Assembly: GCF_001039355.2 (NCBI RefSeq)
Contig: NW_019775913.1
Span: forward strand, 55,924 to 105,161
DNA: 49,238 bases
Direction: 5' to 3'
Source: Lingula anatina
Taxonomy: Eukaryota; Brachiopoda; Lingulata; Lingulida; Lingulidae
Shown piece by piece: positions 34,301 through 46,569 of this stretch. The translations under genes were made by a program, and so were the position numbers. Below the pieces are notes generated by a model that made no database searches, was not told the origin of the DNA, and saw nothing but the letters and a program-made list of their open reading frames with translations. The stretch's first letter is position 1. Each line of letters opens with the position of its first letter.

Positions 34301-35497
34301 TTTCAATAAGTAGCTCTTTTATCGCTGGACTTAAATGATTCTTGTCAGTCAGAAGATTCACACCTTGCCCTACTTGCTGCAGCTCAAGAGAAAACTGTCG
34401 CTCTTGGAAAGCTTCATGCAACAATCAACATCTAAATCATTACTTCAAAGAAGCATTCCTCATCAATGTACACCACACAGAGCTCTGGTTCCTTGGATAC
34501 TGTACTTCACAATCAATTAAACACCGCTGTCCAAGAGGATGCCTTTTAAGCACACATCCACTTTGTTCTTTCTCGACCAGTAATTGCGACCAGTAATTGC
34601 ACGTAGAAGTTATAGATTAGTCCCCCTGGCTGGTAAGTATGATCTTGGGGGAGAGGCGCAGAAAATGGAAAGTATTTTCAGTGAAATATTTTTGCTATGT
34701 CTTACACCCAGATAAAACATTAATGTCTGTCATTATTGTTTTATATCTTATTTCCCTTTTCCAAAACTCATTTAAATATTTAAAAATATATATGAAAAAG
34801 CGCCTTGTAAAGCACCAAAATATCAGCTGCTTGTCTCTCCCTTCTTTTGTTAAGTGGGACTGCCATAAAACACAGCCACACAAATCAATACATGAGATAA
34901 TCTGATTTAACACCTGATGTACTGTACTGCTTCAGGTTTCATCACTTTTTCCCCCAAAAGAATTTGCAGTTATGATCTGTCCAAATAAGCAATGAGAATG
35001 CAGAAATGAATAAATATCACATACAGTATAAATATCTCACAAATCATCAAACTGACGAAATACAGGAGTATACCTGGACAAGGAATGTTTGAACAAAGAG
35101 AGACAAAACTGTACATTAGCATTTTCTATTGTGGGCCATATTTTTATAGCCCCTCCATAAAAAGATCAATAGTTTTACTGTTCTACTTGAAACACCACTA
35201 AAAGCCTGTAATTCAACAGGCTTGGGGGTGCTTTTGTAGTCCAACACATATGACAAGAGGAGAATAAATATTTCCAGACTCATTAAATAGTACAGGTGTG
35301 TTAGACAAAAAAGGTTATTGATGGAGATTCACTCTAAGGGACAAAACTCGGGTTGTTTGTGATAGGAAGACTATCATTTGAGGTACAATGGAGACGTGAC
35401 AACAAATGTGTGACTGAAAATTGTTACAAGTGAAGCTCTTCATCAAGCACTCAGCACTGTTCTAGGTTCGATCAAGTACGGACTGAGGAGAGAGGGA

Positions 35498-38400
35498 TGG
35501 GGGGGGGGAGGGGACTAGGGCAGATGTGACCTCTCAGACACCAAAATCAACAGGGTGGAAAGATACCCTTTTGAAAAAGATGGAGGGTGATTGCAGACAC
35601 GTGACGAAATTTTCTGAATGATTTTTTTCTGAAGAACTTGATCAACATTTTAAAACTTTTTTTTTTGACTTGATACACAGACTGAAACATTCAGCCTTTT
35701 AAAAGTCAAACCCCAATAGGTAAATAATTTTGAGACTTACATGGAATCCACTCATCACACTCACAGACAGAAAAATGACATACCTGTTTAAATACAAACC
35801 CTACTGTCAAAACATGTGTTGATCTAGGTCTTCAGTCACCATGACAAAATACCAGCGACTTTAGTATCAAATACACCAAAGCTTTAAAACACACACTTCT
35901 TTCTTCTCTCACCTGTTCCTATCTAACCTCCGTGTTCTACAGTATCACAGTCCGGCCTTTGTTTCCACTGCTTCAAGTCAAGTATCAGGATAGAGTTACA
36001 GCAAAGTCTGTATCATCTTACCCATAATCTATAACAAATCAAAGCAAGGAGGTTAAGTACCCCCTCACACAGATGTTCACTTGTTGACTTTAATCGGATT
36101 ACACGACTGTTAGGGTTGTGGATTTGGGGGAGGAGACCACAGCAGGTATATGTCCTGCCTTAGCTATCCGAGGTACACATACTCCCCCTTACCCTGTTCT
36201 CCCTCCCAAGGGAATAATTCTAGTGAAATGAGACAAAACCAAACAAATTTTTATGCTCCTGTCCCTACATATTACAGAAAATTGTTTTTGACAACAGTTG
36301 TATATTATGTTATGTTTTGTGAGCAATGACATTTCCTCTTACATGTCATAAAAAAACTTTTTGAAAGATAACAATTCACAATTGTTTCATTCACGTGAGG
36401 TTAAAAAATGGCAACTTCTATTGTCACCAAAATTTACAGCACAAAAAGGTATACATTTGTACCACATCCATCAGAGAGCTCTTTCTCTTGGTAAGAATTA
36501 TGCTATTAACTCTGAACAAGAGGCCTTTTTATTGGCATACCTTCTAAAAAGATAACGCTTGAAATCTCATTACAATTTCATTAAAATGTCTAACTGCCAT
36601 TGGTATATTGTTACAATTATTACTTGAATATTCCTTTACCTAGAGACATTTTCACTTAATCTGACAGCAAAATGATAAGATGACAAGGTTATCCATTAAT
36701 CTTCCTTTAAGCAGTCTGGGCAAGACCTCGTCATTTTTATATCTCACCGAGACTGAATTATCCTCCTTGCGAACTAAATGGCACATCTGTAAGATGAAAT
36801 TGATGGATTGGTTACTAACTTACTCATATGGAATTATGCAGCATGTTAATGTTAAACAAAAATAACTTGGGCACACTATCAACTATTGCCTTGTAAGGTA
36901 GAATATCTGCAAATCTCAAAATAAATGAACAATAATAAAATCACTTAGTTTCTGCTTGAGCATAATAACTTTTTTTTCTTTTTTTTTCATCCAGCTATTT
37001 CAGCCCAACCCTTGACTAAAGCTTAAAAGTACTTTTGTAAACCTGAAGTCTGAAATGGCTAGGGACAATTTTTTATGTCTGCGAAAGAGAACACAAATAT
37101 AAATGCAAATGTTAGTGTAACTATACCAGCATGTGCACACAATTTTATGCATTTTCATTCACCTCTCTTATATATCACCAACAAAAAGTGAATGCAAATA
37201 GACTTAGGCTTCATTCACATGCAATGTCTANGGGGGGGGGGGGGGGGGGGGGGAGGGGGGGGGGGGACTAGGGCAGATGCGACCTCTCAGACAACAAAAT
37301 CAACAGGGCAGAAAGATACCCTTTTGAAAAAGATGGAGGCTGATTGAAGACACGTGATGAAATTTTCTGAATGATTTTTTTCTGAAGAACTTGATCAACA
37401 TTTTAAAACTTTTTTTTAAAACTTGGTACACAGACTGAAACATGTAGTCTTTTAAACGTCAAACCCCAATAGGTAAATAATTTTGAGACTTACAAGGAAT
37501 CCACTCATCACACTCACAGACAGAAAAATGACATACCTGTTTAAATACAAACCCTACTGTCAAAACATGTGTTGATCTAGGTCTTCAGTCACCATGACAA
37601 AATACCAGCGACTTTAGTATCAAATACACCAAAGCTTTAAAACACTCACTTCTTTCTTCTCTCACCTGTTCCTATCTAACCTCCGTGTTCTACAGTATCA
37701 CAGTCCGGCCTTTGTTTCCGCTGCTTCAAGTCAAGTATCAGGATAGAGTTACAGCGAAGTCTGTATCATCTTACCCATAATCTATAACAAATCAAAGCAA
37801 GGAGGTTAAGTACCCCCTCACACAGATGTTCACTTGTTGACTTTAATCAGATTACATGACTGTCGCGGTTGTGGATTTGGGGGAGGGGCCACTACAGGTA
37901 TATGTCCTGCCTTAGCTATCGGAGGTACACATACCACCCCCCTTTACCCTGTTCTCCCTCCCAAGGGAATAATTCTGGTGAAATGTGATAAAACCAAGCA
38001 ATTTTTATGTCCCTCTGCCCTACATATTACACTTAATCATTTTTGACAACAGTTGTATATTATGTTATGTTTTGTGAGCAATGACATTTCCTCTGACATG
38101 TCATAAAAAAACCTTTTTGAAAGCTGGCAATTCACAATTGTTTCATTCACATGAGATTAAAAATATGGCAACTCTTATTTTCATCCAGATGTACAGCACA
38201 AAAAGATATACATTTGTATCACATCCATCAGAGAGCTCTTTCTCCTGGTAAGAATTATGCAATTAACTCTGAACAAGAGGCCTTTTTATTGGCATACCTT
38301 CTAAAAAGATAACGCTTGAAATCTCATTAAAATTTCATTAAAATGTCTAACTCCTATTGGTATATTGTTACAGTTATTACTTGAATATTCCTATGCCTAG

Positions 38401-38725
38401 AGACATTTTCACTTAATCTGACAGCATAATGATAAGATGACAAGGTTATCCATTAATCTTTCCTTAAGCAGTCTGGGCGAGACCTCGTCATTTTTATATC
38501 TCACTGAGACTGAATTATCCTCCTTGCGAACTAAATGGCACATCTGTAAGATTGGATTGATGGATTGGTCACTCACTTACTCATGTGGAATTATGCAGCA
38601 TGTTATTGTTGAACAGAAAAAAAACTTGGGCACATTATAAACTATTGCCTTGTAAGGTCGAATATCTGCACTTCTTAAAATAAATGAACAATAATAAAAT
38701 CCTTTAGTTTCTGCTGAAGCATAAT

Positions 38726-38768
<43 letters not shown>

Positions 38769-38987
38769 TATCCAAGTATTTCAACCCAACCCTTGACTTA
38801 AGCTTAAAGAGGTACTTTTGTTAACCTGAAGTCTGAAATGGCTAGGGACAATTTTTTATGTCTGCGAAAGAGAACACAAATATAAATGCAAATGTTAGTG
38901 TAACTATACCAGCATGTGCACACAATTTTATGCCTTTTCATTCACCTCTCTTATATCTCACCAACAAAAAGTGAATGCAAATAGACT
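35498..38987 (+). repeat. Serial duplication of 1.7 kb across a contig join
   Basis: 35498-37204 and 37232-38987 align throughout with scattered SNPs and length changes in homopolymers (poly-G at 37232, poly-T near 38731). They are separated by a single N at 37231 next to a poly-G run. This is the same pattern as in BMPR2: an allelic contig placed in tandem. Confidence 0.88.
37231..37231. other. Contig join (single N) at poly-G
   Basis: A 26-bp unmatched tail precedes the N, and a poly-G run opens the next contig. Another single N at 39029 may be a further join. Confidence 0.8.
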
Positions 38988-41900
38988 GATATTCCACAGA
39001 ATTCACAAGTACAACTTCCTTTGAGATTNCCTTTCACATAAGGGCTTTAGGCTGAAAATTGGTCTAAATTTTATGCCACAATTTCAGTCTATTTTGACCG
39101 AAGATAAATCAATAGTAGTCCCAGTAGAATGACATGCTGCACTTGTTTTTAAATTTATTTACAACAAAACCATGACTAATTTTTCAGGTCAGTGCTAACT
39201 TTATTTAGGTAGATCACTATGAATACACCCGTCTTGAACTAAAGAAGACCAAATTTTTAAGCTGAAATTCTTTTGGGAAACGCAGCCCCCAGGTCCAATA
39301 AAGTGTTTATGTGGCAAGACATTATAATAGTGATAAGAAAAGACAGCCAATATCAGATGTTTCCTGCCATCTCATATTGGAATTAATGTACACAGGGATG
39401 AATATCAGATTAGCTGAAAATTTAATTACGTTACCAAGCCCAGCACCGCATGAATTTTAATGCCTACCTTCAATAAATAGAGACATATCCACTCTCAAAG
39501 ACGGTCATACAGTATTTTTGTTAAATCTTCAATATGAAAATTTGTCATTTTTCATTTGAGAAATACATATTTTACGTTTGATTTTAATGTATTATTTTAA
39601 ATATATTAGTAAAATAAAAACCTAAAAATAGCCTCTTCTTCAAGGGGGTATTTTAGATTGTAAAATATCATTTTTTATTTACCTATCATCACTTTTTACT
39701 TACCTTTTTGTCAATTAAGTTTTTTATTATTGACATTGTTGAAAATTTTCCACTCTGTACCACCCATTCCAGTTGGTTATATAGACACTTCATTGATCCA
39801 AAAATAATTTCCATCAAAAAGAGTGAAAATTTATTCCAAGTGGACCTTTGTAATATTAATACCTAAAACAATCCATTTGTTACACAAATAACTCTGTAGA
39901 AAGCACAAGTGTAAATTTGAACAAAGACTTAACTTCCCCTCTCTAACTGCACAATGTGAGTGTTAAGTGCTCCAAGAATTGGGTTTTAAGTGTTAAGTTT
40001 TTCAGAAAGATCTAAAGGCTTACAGGGAGAGTTAAGTATTGTGCAAAAGGAAATGTTTTGATGAGCAGAGATATGGATTCCCTGGGTTTTATCAATGCAT
40101 AGGCTTTCAGTGGAGGACGCTCCTGGTAAAATGTGTGGGCAAAAAGAAAGCTTTGGTCTGCTAAAAGGATCAAGGCTTGTATGTTTCTGCTTTCAAGCAA
40201 CTCTGATCAAAAAGGGAGCATCCATATTCAGTGTGAATTAATAAAAGAAGAAAAGAAAAGAGAAGAGGAAACTTAATAAGAAAGGTTGACTTGAGCTTTC
40301 AAGGCAGAATATTGGATTGAAAAGCTTACAGAATGATAGGAGTTCACATCAAAGAAAAGTCAGTGTGATATTTTTGAATGATTCATCAACTAAATACTAT
40401 GTTTATATTCAACACATAAACATACCTATTTGTGTTTTCAAATAACTCAAAATATTGTGGAGTTTTTCTTCCTCTCCATTCACAAAAATTATTTTCTAAT
40501 AGTTTTTACATTTATAAGTTGTTTCTTTATTTCACAAAATTGCTATCGACTCCCATCCCACAATTGTAAGTAAATTGGTATTCTGGGAAGAATATAGAAC
40601 CTTGCGCTTAAATGTTTTTCTTTATTTCTTTTGCTGTTTTCTTTTATCATTGAATTTAATAAAATATCCATCTTTTAAAATGTCCCCATTTTGATAAATT
40701 TTAATGGTGAATCCAGACCTACCAAAAAGACTGATCCCCTATACCTCCGCCCTCCCTTAACCCTCAACCAATATGAACGTTTTAACATTTTTTAAATGTT
40801 TAAACATTTCACATAAGTTAAAACTGCTGATAAGGTAATGCAATGAATATTCTGTAAAGAAATATGGATGAAATATCACCCCATGCCATTTGTAAAATGC
40901 CGTTTTTTTGTCATAAAAAATTCAAAAGAAACTTACCTTATTTCAACAGCAGCATGATGTAGCACTGAAAAGTGAACCTCAACTTCCTTTATCCTTGATG
41001 TTAAAATAGAAATTGTCCTGTCCAACAGAAAACGATGTCCAGTTCAAAACAAAGAGCAAGAGTAATGTCTGAATACTCTTACTTTATCCACTTCAGTAGA
41101 ACTGTCACCTTAATTTCCACTTGTCACTTTAGAATACGGTCACTGACCACTCAAAAATGTCCACTGTGGTCACATCATGCTTTCAAATAAGAAAAAAAAA
41201 CTTGACAAATCATATTGATGAAAGGCGCCTGACGGTCATGCTCCTCTTCAGTCTGGTGTAGACCTGTTGTATCTTCACCCAAGTGTCCACTTCAGCTGGT
41301 AAAACACACGGTCCCCTTCAAACAGGATAACTTAATACATTCGCATTGTGCATACAAACTGCTTTCTATTGTCCAATTTCCGTCACACAAATTCTACTTA
41401 CAGCAGGTTTGCCTTGACAACCCGGATAATCAGTTTTATCCTTTCCCTTAGTGCACCCAACAATTAATCCCCAATTAGCTTCGATATTAAGCATCCAAGG
41501 CAGGTGCCCCCTGTTGGTTCTTTTTGGTCACTGACGAGGATTTTTAATATATGGTAAGCAATATTCAGTTTCCTGGGCCCAAATATTTAGTATGGGGACC
41601 AAACATCTGGATGGAGTCACTTATTGAATGTTTTGATTGCCTAAGTGAGGCTCAATTTACCTTAACGTACCTTGCACAAACATTGATTGTGATTTAGTGC
41701 AAAGTGGGTGTAAACTTGGGGTTATTAGCATTGATGAAGGCAGGCCATGTTTTCAGAAGAAATTCTTTGCGTAAATGTGCAGCATTGTGATTTGTTTACA
41801 GTCCGTTTGGCAAGAAAAACAAAGTGAAGCTGCATCAACAAAAGACTACTGCTTCATTAACATGATCAGAGTAAAAGCTCACATCAGATGATATTACGTA

Positions 41901-42898
41901 TAAGACAACATGAACTGCTTCAACTTTTCTATAATCAAAATTGCTTACCAGTCACTGTGTTTGAAAAATTCTCAAATAAATTTGTTTTTCCTCTGAAAAT
42001 AGTTGAAAAAAGATAATCTAGTGTGTTTGTTGTAGTAATTATATTTTGAAACTTTTTATGCTCACTTAGAATACTGATAAATACATATAGGTTGATAATC
42101 AATTCACACACTTACATAATATTTCAAAATCCTTCTTATAATCCCTGACCCAAAGAAAGCATAAATAGAGAGTATGTATACTGGTTTATTTTTTTAAAGA
42201 CTTCTTTATTCTTAATACTTATAAAAAGGGATTAGATCTTGAGTAAATATTCCAAATAGAAGCAGATGTCACCAGATCTCTTTACATACATCAAGCTAGA
42301 TGTCTGCCAATTGCATGTGATTCAACTGAAAAGTTACCACAACATTCAATTTTGGTCATTGTTCTTATGTTCAGTAATAATACACACCCATTTACTGCAG
42401 AAACCAATATTAATCACCAAGCCAAATCATCAACAATTATTTGGACTAATTCTCCTTTTTCAAGTCAGTTTCAGCAAGATTGTGTTAGTTGAGACAGGTC
42501 AGATTGTGCTGTAGAAGATTGTCAAGTTGTGAGTGCAGCTGTAGGTCAGAAGTTCCCCACTTCAATTTTCCAATCATTTAAGCCACTTGCCAGCAAAAGC
42601 CACTACATACTTCAAGTATGGCAATCCTTCAAACTATAGATTTACAAATGTGAGTGCTCAGAAATATTCATATTTACTTTACTGTTGCTAAAAATATAGA
42701 AAAATATTAATAGAATGAGGAGGAAGATCTAGAAGAACTGAAGTTCATTAATTTTGAGAAACATCATAATTTCCAGTGCTACAACAGTGGAGAGTCATCC
42801 AACCTAGAAAGTCGAACCATATCAGCCATTTTCTTATATCACCTGACCTGACACAATCTTGTTTTTAGTTTGACCCCAAAACCTGACCTTGACGGCAT

Positions 42899-43144
42899 TT
42901 AAGTCTGACCTTCACCTTTTGCCTGGTCTTTATCTTCAACAGGTCTAAGACCTCTGATAGTAACGTCATACACAACTTCTTCCACTTTCTTCAGATCATA
43001 TTTGAGGGCATCAAACCTTTTACGTAGTGAGTCATTTTTCAGATTCAGCAGTCTGAATCCAGAGTCCAATTCTCCGACAAATTTGGCAATTCTCATAGGA
43101 CGTCCATAGTCTCCAGCAGTTACGGAGTTGACAGCAAGGCGGGA
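42899..43144 (-). CDS. TSN: Translin exon 6 (last)
   Basis: Acceptor TTTTCCAG, phase 0 start at SRLAVNSVTAGDYGRP, stop codon at 42899-42901. It contains DSGFRLLNLKNDSLRKRFD and VEEVVYDVTIRGL, close to the human sequence; the C-terminal dozen residues differ. Confidence 0.95.
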   Translation of the reverse strand, partial: SRLAVNSVTAGDYGRPMRIAKFVGELDSGFRLLNLKNDSLRKRFDALKYDLKKVEEVVYDVTIRGLRPVEDKDQAKGEGQT

Positions 43145-45996
43145 CTGGAAAAACACGAAATTAATATATAATTGTATATGTATATGTCATACTTAGTGAT
43201 AACCTGTTTTAACACCAAGAAAATATACTTGATGTAGAAAAAATTTATAAAAATAAAAATTATAATCTAATATCTTAATATTTTTAGTCTTTTTAGTGTT
43301 AAGATAATAACAAAACCCAATATGTAACAATCAGAAGTGAAAATTGACTTTCATCTGTAATTATCATACAGGCAAAAAGCAAATAAATTCAAATACTGAA
43401 AAATTGTCAAAGAGAAACAAAGGTCACATAATTCATAATAATAATCACAATTCATCAGAATTTACATCTCTAATAATTAGTAATGTGAAAAATACTTCCA
43501 GATCTTACCAGTTCACTTGCCAGCTGCAATAGTCCCATCAAGAAGTCGTCCAAATCAATATGGAACCCTTCTCCTCTGATAACTTTTACTGGAAAATAAA
43601 TCTTTGGCATTTAAATATGCTACATAAATATTCATACTTACAATGCTGCTTTTATTCCAAGTGTGAGGCTGGTAAGGCAAAAAGAAAACATATGCATGTA
43701 ATAAGATAGTAAAATTCTTAAATAATGGAAAATCAGAGGTTAAAATTCAGTTATCTATACAAATATTATCTAAGAGCCTCTGACTCTTACTTGGTGAATC
43801 ACACTGAATTCATTCAACTGCCTAATTTTCTTATGAACATATTGTCTATGAAAAAAGTCTGGGTCATAAACCACATTATCTTACCTTGTAATACACTGGC
43901 TACCTCCTCTCTGGTAACAAGTGTCTCCTGTTCAAAGTAATGGATATATGCTATAATATCTTACCTTGTAATACACTGGCTACCTCCTCTCTGGTAACAA
44001 GTGTCTCCTGTTCAAAGTAATGGATATATGCTATAATATCTTACCTTGTAATACACTGGCTACCTCCTCCCTGGTAACGAGTGTCTCCTGTTCCAAGTAA
44101 TGGATATATGCTATAATAACTTACCTTGTATTATACTGGCTACCTCCTCCCTGGTAACAAGTGTCTCCTGTTCCAAGTAATGGATATATGCTATAATAAA
44201 GACAAGTCTTTGACTCACAAACCTCCAGTGGTCATGGTATCTGAAAATAATTTTTAAAAAACCCTAATACTGTTTACTACAAGACTAATGACAGCAGTGT
44301 TGGGTTTGCATACTTTTAGTTATTATGTCATTAAAATATTTTAAAAAATATTTTGGATATCATGCATATCACATATGACTTCAAAGAATATAGAAGAGAG
44401 TGGCAACAGAAAGAATAGAAAAGTAGTATGTACAGTGCAACAATGAATAAAAGCCGATTTACTGCACCCATGAATATTTCTCTGATCCTTTTCTCTAAGG
44501 TCTTGTGAATTACAATCTATTGCACACTAGTGCAATTTTACCATATTTTGTATCTTGCTTTAATTTGTATTTTTAGCTAAATGGAAATCCAAGTGCAAAA
44601 AGTTTTGCCCTTATTGCAAAATAGTTTACCCAACCTTCAGTGGATTATTTATTTATTTTTATTTATTTATTTATTTTATTTTATTTTTTTTTTTTTTGTT
44701 ATGCATAACATCACACAGTGCAGAAAGCCTCATTTTAGGCTAGCTTAGATGATTTTTAAAAATTAAATTAAAATTGAAAAATTTGATAGGACTGTACCTG
44801 TAATATTCATCCTTGGGGATCTTAGCTGCTAAATCTGCTAGCTGCTGTCTTATCACTGGGAACATGGCTCTGCTTTTAGCACACACATCAGATACTGGGG
44901 AGATAATGTCAGCATTTCATGCATCATACTGATCAAGTTTAACACCTTATCAGAATTAGAAAGACTAAATAATTATCACTGAAAACAAAATAGCCATTTC
45001 TAAATTAACCCTGAATATGTACAAAAGTTAAATTCACAAATTTGGTCTTTTTTAAATGTGGATTAAAATTGTGAATAAAGGTGAACTTCTTTTTCATTCA
45101 TCTATTATTTTTCACTTTAGAATAAAGTTATAAATCATGCATCTCTTTCACAATAACTGACAGAGTCCAGATCCAACTTTTGTAGCTAAGGTTTTTACTT
45201 TAATAAATAGGACTGTTTCGTATAATCACAGGAATACTCAGATACCACATTGTACAAATACTGAGTAATAATAATAATACAATTGCAGTGTTTATTATAA
45301 TAAGAACTCGATCTTGTCAATGTTGGGAAATTGTGAATTTTAGAGATATTGTATTTTTCAAGTCATAATTTCTTGAAATTAGAGCATTCCTATCGAGTGC
45401 TAGCAACAAAATTAAAACCAGGTTACTCTATACTGCAGTACTTCCATTCTGTGCAGTAAGAGCATCACAGAAATATAATTTTTGAGATTATAAAATTATG
45501 CATCTGAAAGTTTGATAATTTTTGCCCATTGAAAAAACTGAGTCATTACTGTACCTACCATGTTTTATTCCCTCAGGCTGGTGTACAGACTGCAGGACTG
45601 TCAGCACTTCTCTAGCTGACTGCTCTAATGTTCGTACCAGCACACGGATTTCCTGAACACAAAAAGCTCTTTTAACAATCTTATAAGAGTGCTTCATGCG
45701 TCTCATGCATTACTTTGTGACTCTGTGTATGTGTGTGTGTGTGTGTGTTTGTGTGTCTGTGTTAATCTTCATCCAAGTACCGTGTAGAGTCAATCACTTT
45801 CAAGAATCAGTGAATGCCAATGAACTACCAGAAGAGTACGCGTACGTCATAAAAATATATTTAAATCATGATTAAGAAAGTATAAATAAGCAATTAACAA
45901 GGAAATCTTGGAACCAACCTCTCTCATATCTTGCTCTTTTGTTATATAGTCCTGAAAAGAGGAAAAAATGTCCTGGGGCGACTTGTTTTCTGTCAT
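42899..45996 (-). CDS. TSN: Translin, whole gene, six exons, 236 aa
   Basis: Translin is a small all-helical protein that forms octamers, binds single-stranded RNA and DNA, and together with TRAX (TSNAX) forms C3PO, the nuclease that removes the siRNA passenger strand and processes tRNA fragments. Six exons with intact GT-AG borders and matching phases give 236 residues; human translin has 228. Start MTENKSPQDIFSSFQDYI aligns with the human start, and no upstream in-frame ATG is needed. Strongly conserved segments include LEQSAREVLT, DHWRFVSQRLVF (nucleic-acid-binding basic region), ETLVTREEV, VNSVTAGDYGRP and ELDSGFRLLNLKNDSLRKR. Catalytic acidic residues of C3PO are in TRAX, not here. The internal exon at 44125-44240 is followed by extra tandem copies of its 3' part. 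Confidence 0.96.
43509..43588 (-). CDS. TSN: Translin exon 5
   Basis: 80 bp, starts with two bases completing a codon and ends in phase 0. Encodes KVIRGEGFHIDLDDFLMGLL and QLASEL, aligning with human REKGFHLDVEDYLSGVLIL. Confidence 0.93.
43881..44200 (-). repeat. Four tandem 80-bp units containing exon 4's 3' part and donor
   Basis: Units start at 43881, 43961, 44041 and 44121, exact 80-bp period. Each holds 66 bp of coding-like sequence encoding IAYIHY-[L/F]-EQETLVTREEVA and a GTAAG donor. The 44121 unit joins the full exon. The first two units are identical; the third and fourth differ from them by several bases each. None has a stop codon in the exon frame within the coding-like part. The 14 bp between the coding-like segments is too short for an intron. 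Confidence 0.95.
44125..44240 (-). CDS. TSN: Translin exon 4
   Basis: 116 bp, acceptor TTTTCAG, donor GTAAGT. Encodes YHDHWRFVSQRLVFIIAYIH and then YLEQETLVTREEVASIIQ. It is the only one of the four repeat units that keeps the upstream DHWRFV part, so it must be the functional exon. Confidence 0.93.
44645..44698. repeat. TTTA/poly-T low-complexity tract
   Basis: Degenerate (ATTT)n followed by poly-T inside a translin intron. Confidence 0.9.
44798..44894 (-). CDS. TSN: Translin exon 3
   Basis: 97 bp, two-base split codons at both ends, acceptor CCCCAG, donor GTACAG. Encodes SDVCAKSRAMFPVIRQQLA and KIPKDEYYR, aligning with human RCLKAREHF and FPAEQYYR. Confidence 0.9.
45559..45652 (-). CDS. 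TSN: Translin exon 2
   Basis: 94 bp, phase 0 start, acceptor GTTCAG, donor GTAGGT. Encodes EIRVLVRTLEQSAREVLTVL and QSVHQPEGIKH; human has EIRKVVQSLEQTAREILTLL and QGVHQ. Confidence 0.94.
45724..45762. repeat. (GT)n microsatellite
   Basis: Imperfect GT dinucleotide repeat in translin intron 1. Confidence 0.9.
45919..45996 (-). CDS. TSN: Translin exon 1
   Basis: 26 codons from ATG at 45996 to the donor GTTGGT. Encodes MTENKSPQDIFSSFQDYITK and EQDMRE, aligned end to end with the human N-terminus. Confidence 0.92.
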
Positions 45997-46270
45997 CGCT
46001 GCCTGAAATTTCGATCCACATGTATCAGCTCGGTAATTAGGTCAAGTGTAGGTCCGCACTTTACAGTCCGAATCGTCATTTCGATAAGAAAAATTAAAAA
46101 TTAAAGTAATTTTTTAAAAACTGTTTCAGAGAAAAAAAATTGTTAGTTATAGAAGGTGACGTGTTTTTTTTTTTTAAGTGCATTAAGTGACACGGCATTT
46201 AAACTGTCACGTACGTATGTTACCTCGTTCGAACTAAGTCACGCAGACGATGCCTTAACGGGGTAAACAG
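45997..46270 (-). promoter_or_regulatory. TSN: Probable translin 5' UTR and promoter
   Basis: The 270 bp upstream of the translin ATG carry many more CpGs (ACGTACGTA, TCGTTCGAA, ACGCAGACGAT) than the flanks. No TATA box at a useful distance was seen. A CpG-containing, TATA-less promoter is common for housekeeping genes; the exact start site is not visible. Confidence 0.45.
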
Positions 46271-46479
46271 TGTTTAGGCCTACTCTATATTCTTACAGCA
46301 GTAAAATACATATTCTGGAACTTAGGCTACTGAGAGTACTGCCCGTCCCTTCTGTTTAGTTGGGACACCACGTTTCTTTGGTGGCCGAACGGAGACAATT
46401 AATGCAATATTACAAAATGCTTCATAGCAAAATCACCACCAATTTTATAATCTTTTACTGTAAAATAAAATACCAAATT

Positions 46480-46566
46480 TTTCGGGGTCTTTCAGAGGGG
46501 GGGAGGTCAGCTAAGCATCTGCGGACCCTCCCCCTACCTTCAAATAACCCTGAATCCGCCCCTGAG
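46480..46566. mobile_element. Dispersed repeat ending in ATCCGCCCCTGA, copy 1
   Basis: It shares an order of blocks with 47575-47691: AAATACCAAAT, TTC-GGGG-C-TTCAG, a G run, GCGGACCC, CTTCAAA and GAATCCGCCCCTGA. It is a short non-coding dispersed element, SINE- or MITE-like; type not determined. Confidence 0.6.
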
Positions 46567-46569
46567 TAA

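Larger units (their letters stand above)
31403..42898. other. Long stretch with no confident gene
   Basis: AT-rich sequence between the unknown minus-strand gene and translin. It contains an ORF pair of unknown origin near 31630-32050, a TAATT-rich patch at 32820-33130, a less AT-rich stretch at 34140-34600, the 35498-38987 assembly duplication, and a minus-strand donor-like site near 40930. Part of it may be 5' UTR and intron of the unknown gene. Confidence 0.6.

Noticed and set aside
36361-36865. Plus-strand ORFs of about 60 codons
   Set aside because: They are AT-rich chance frames; the haplotype copy at 38.1-38.6 kb does not preserve them well.
43881-44200. CRISPR-like regular array
   Set aside because: The units are contiguous with no unique spacers, lie in a eukaryotic gene and encode part of translin.
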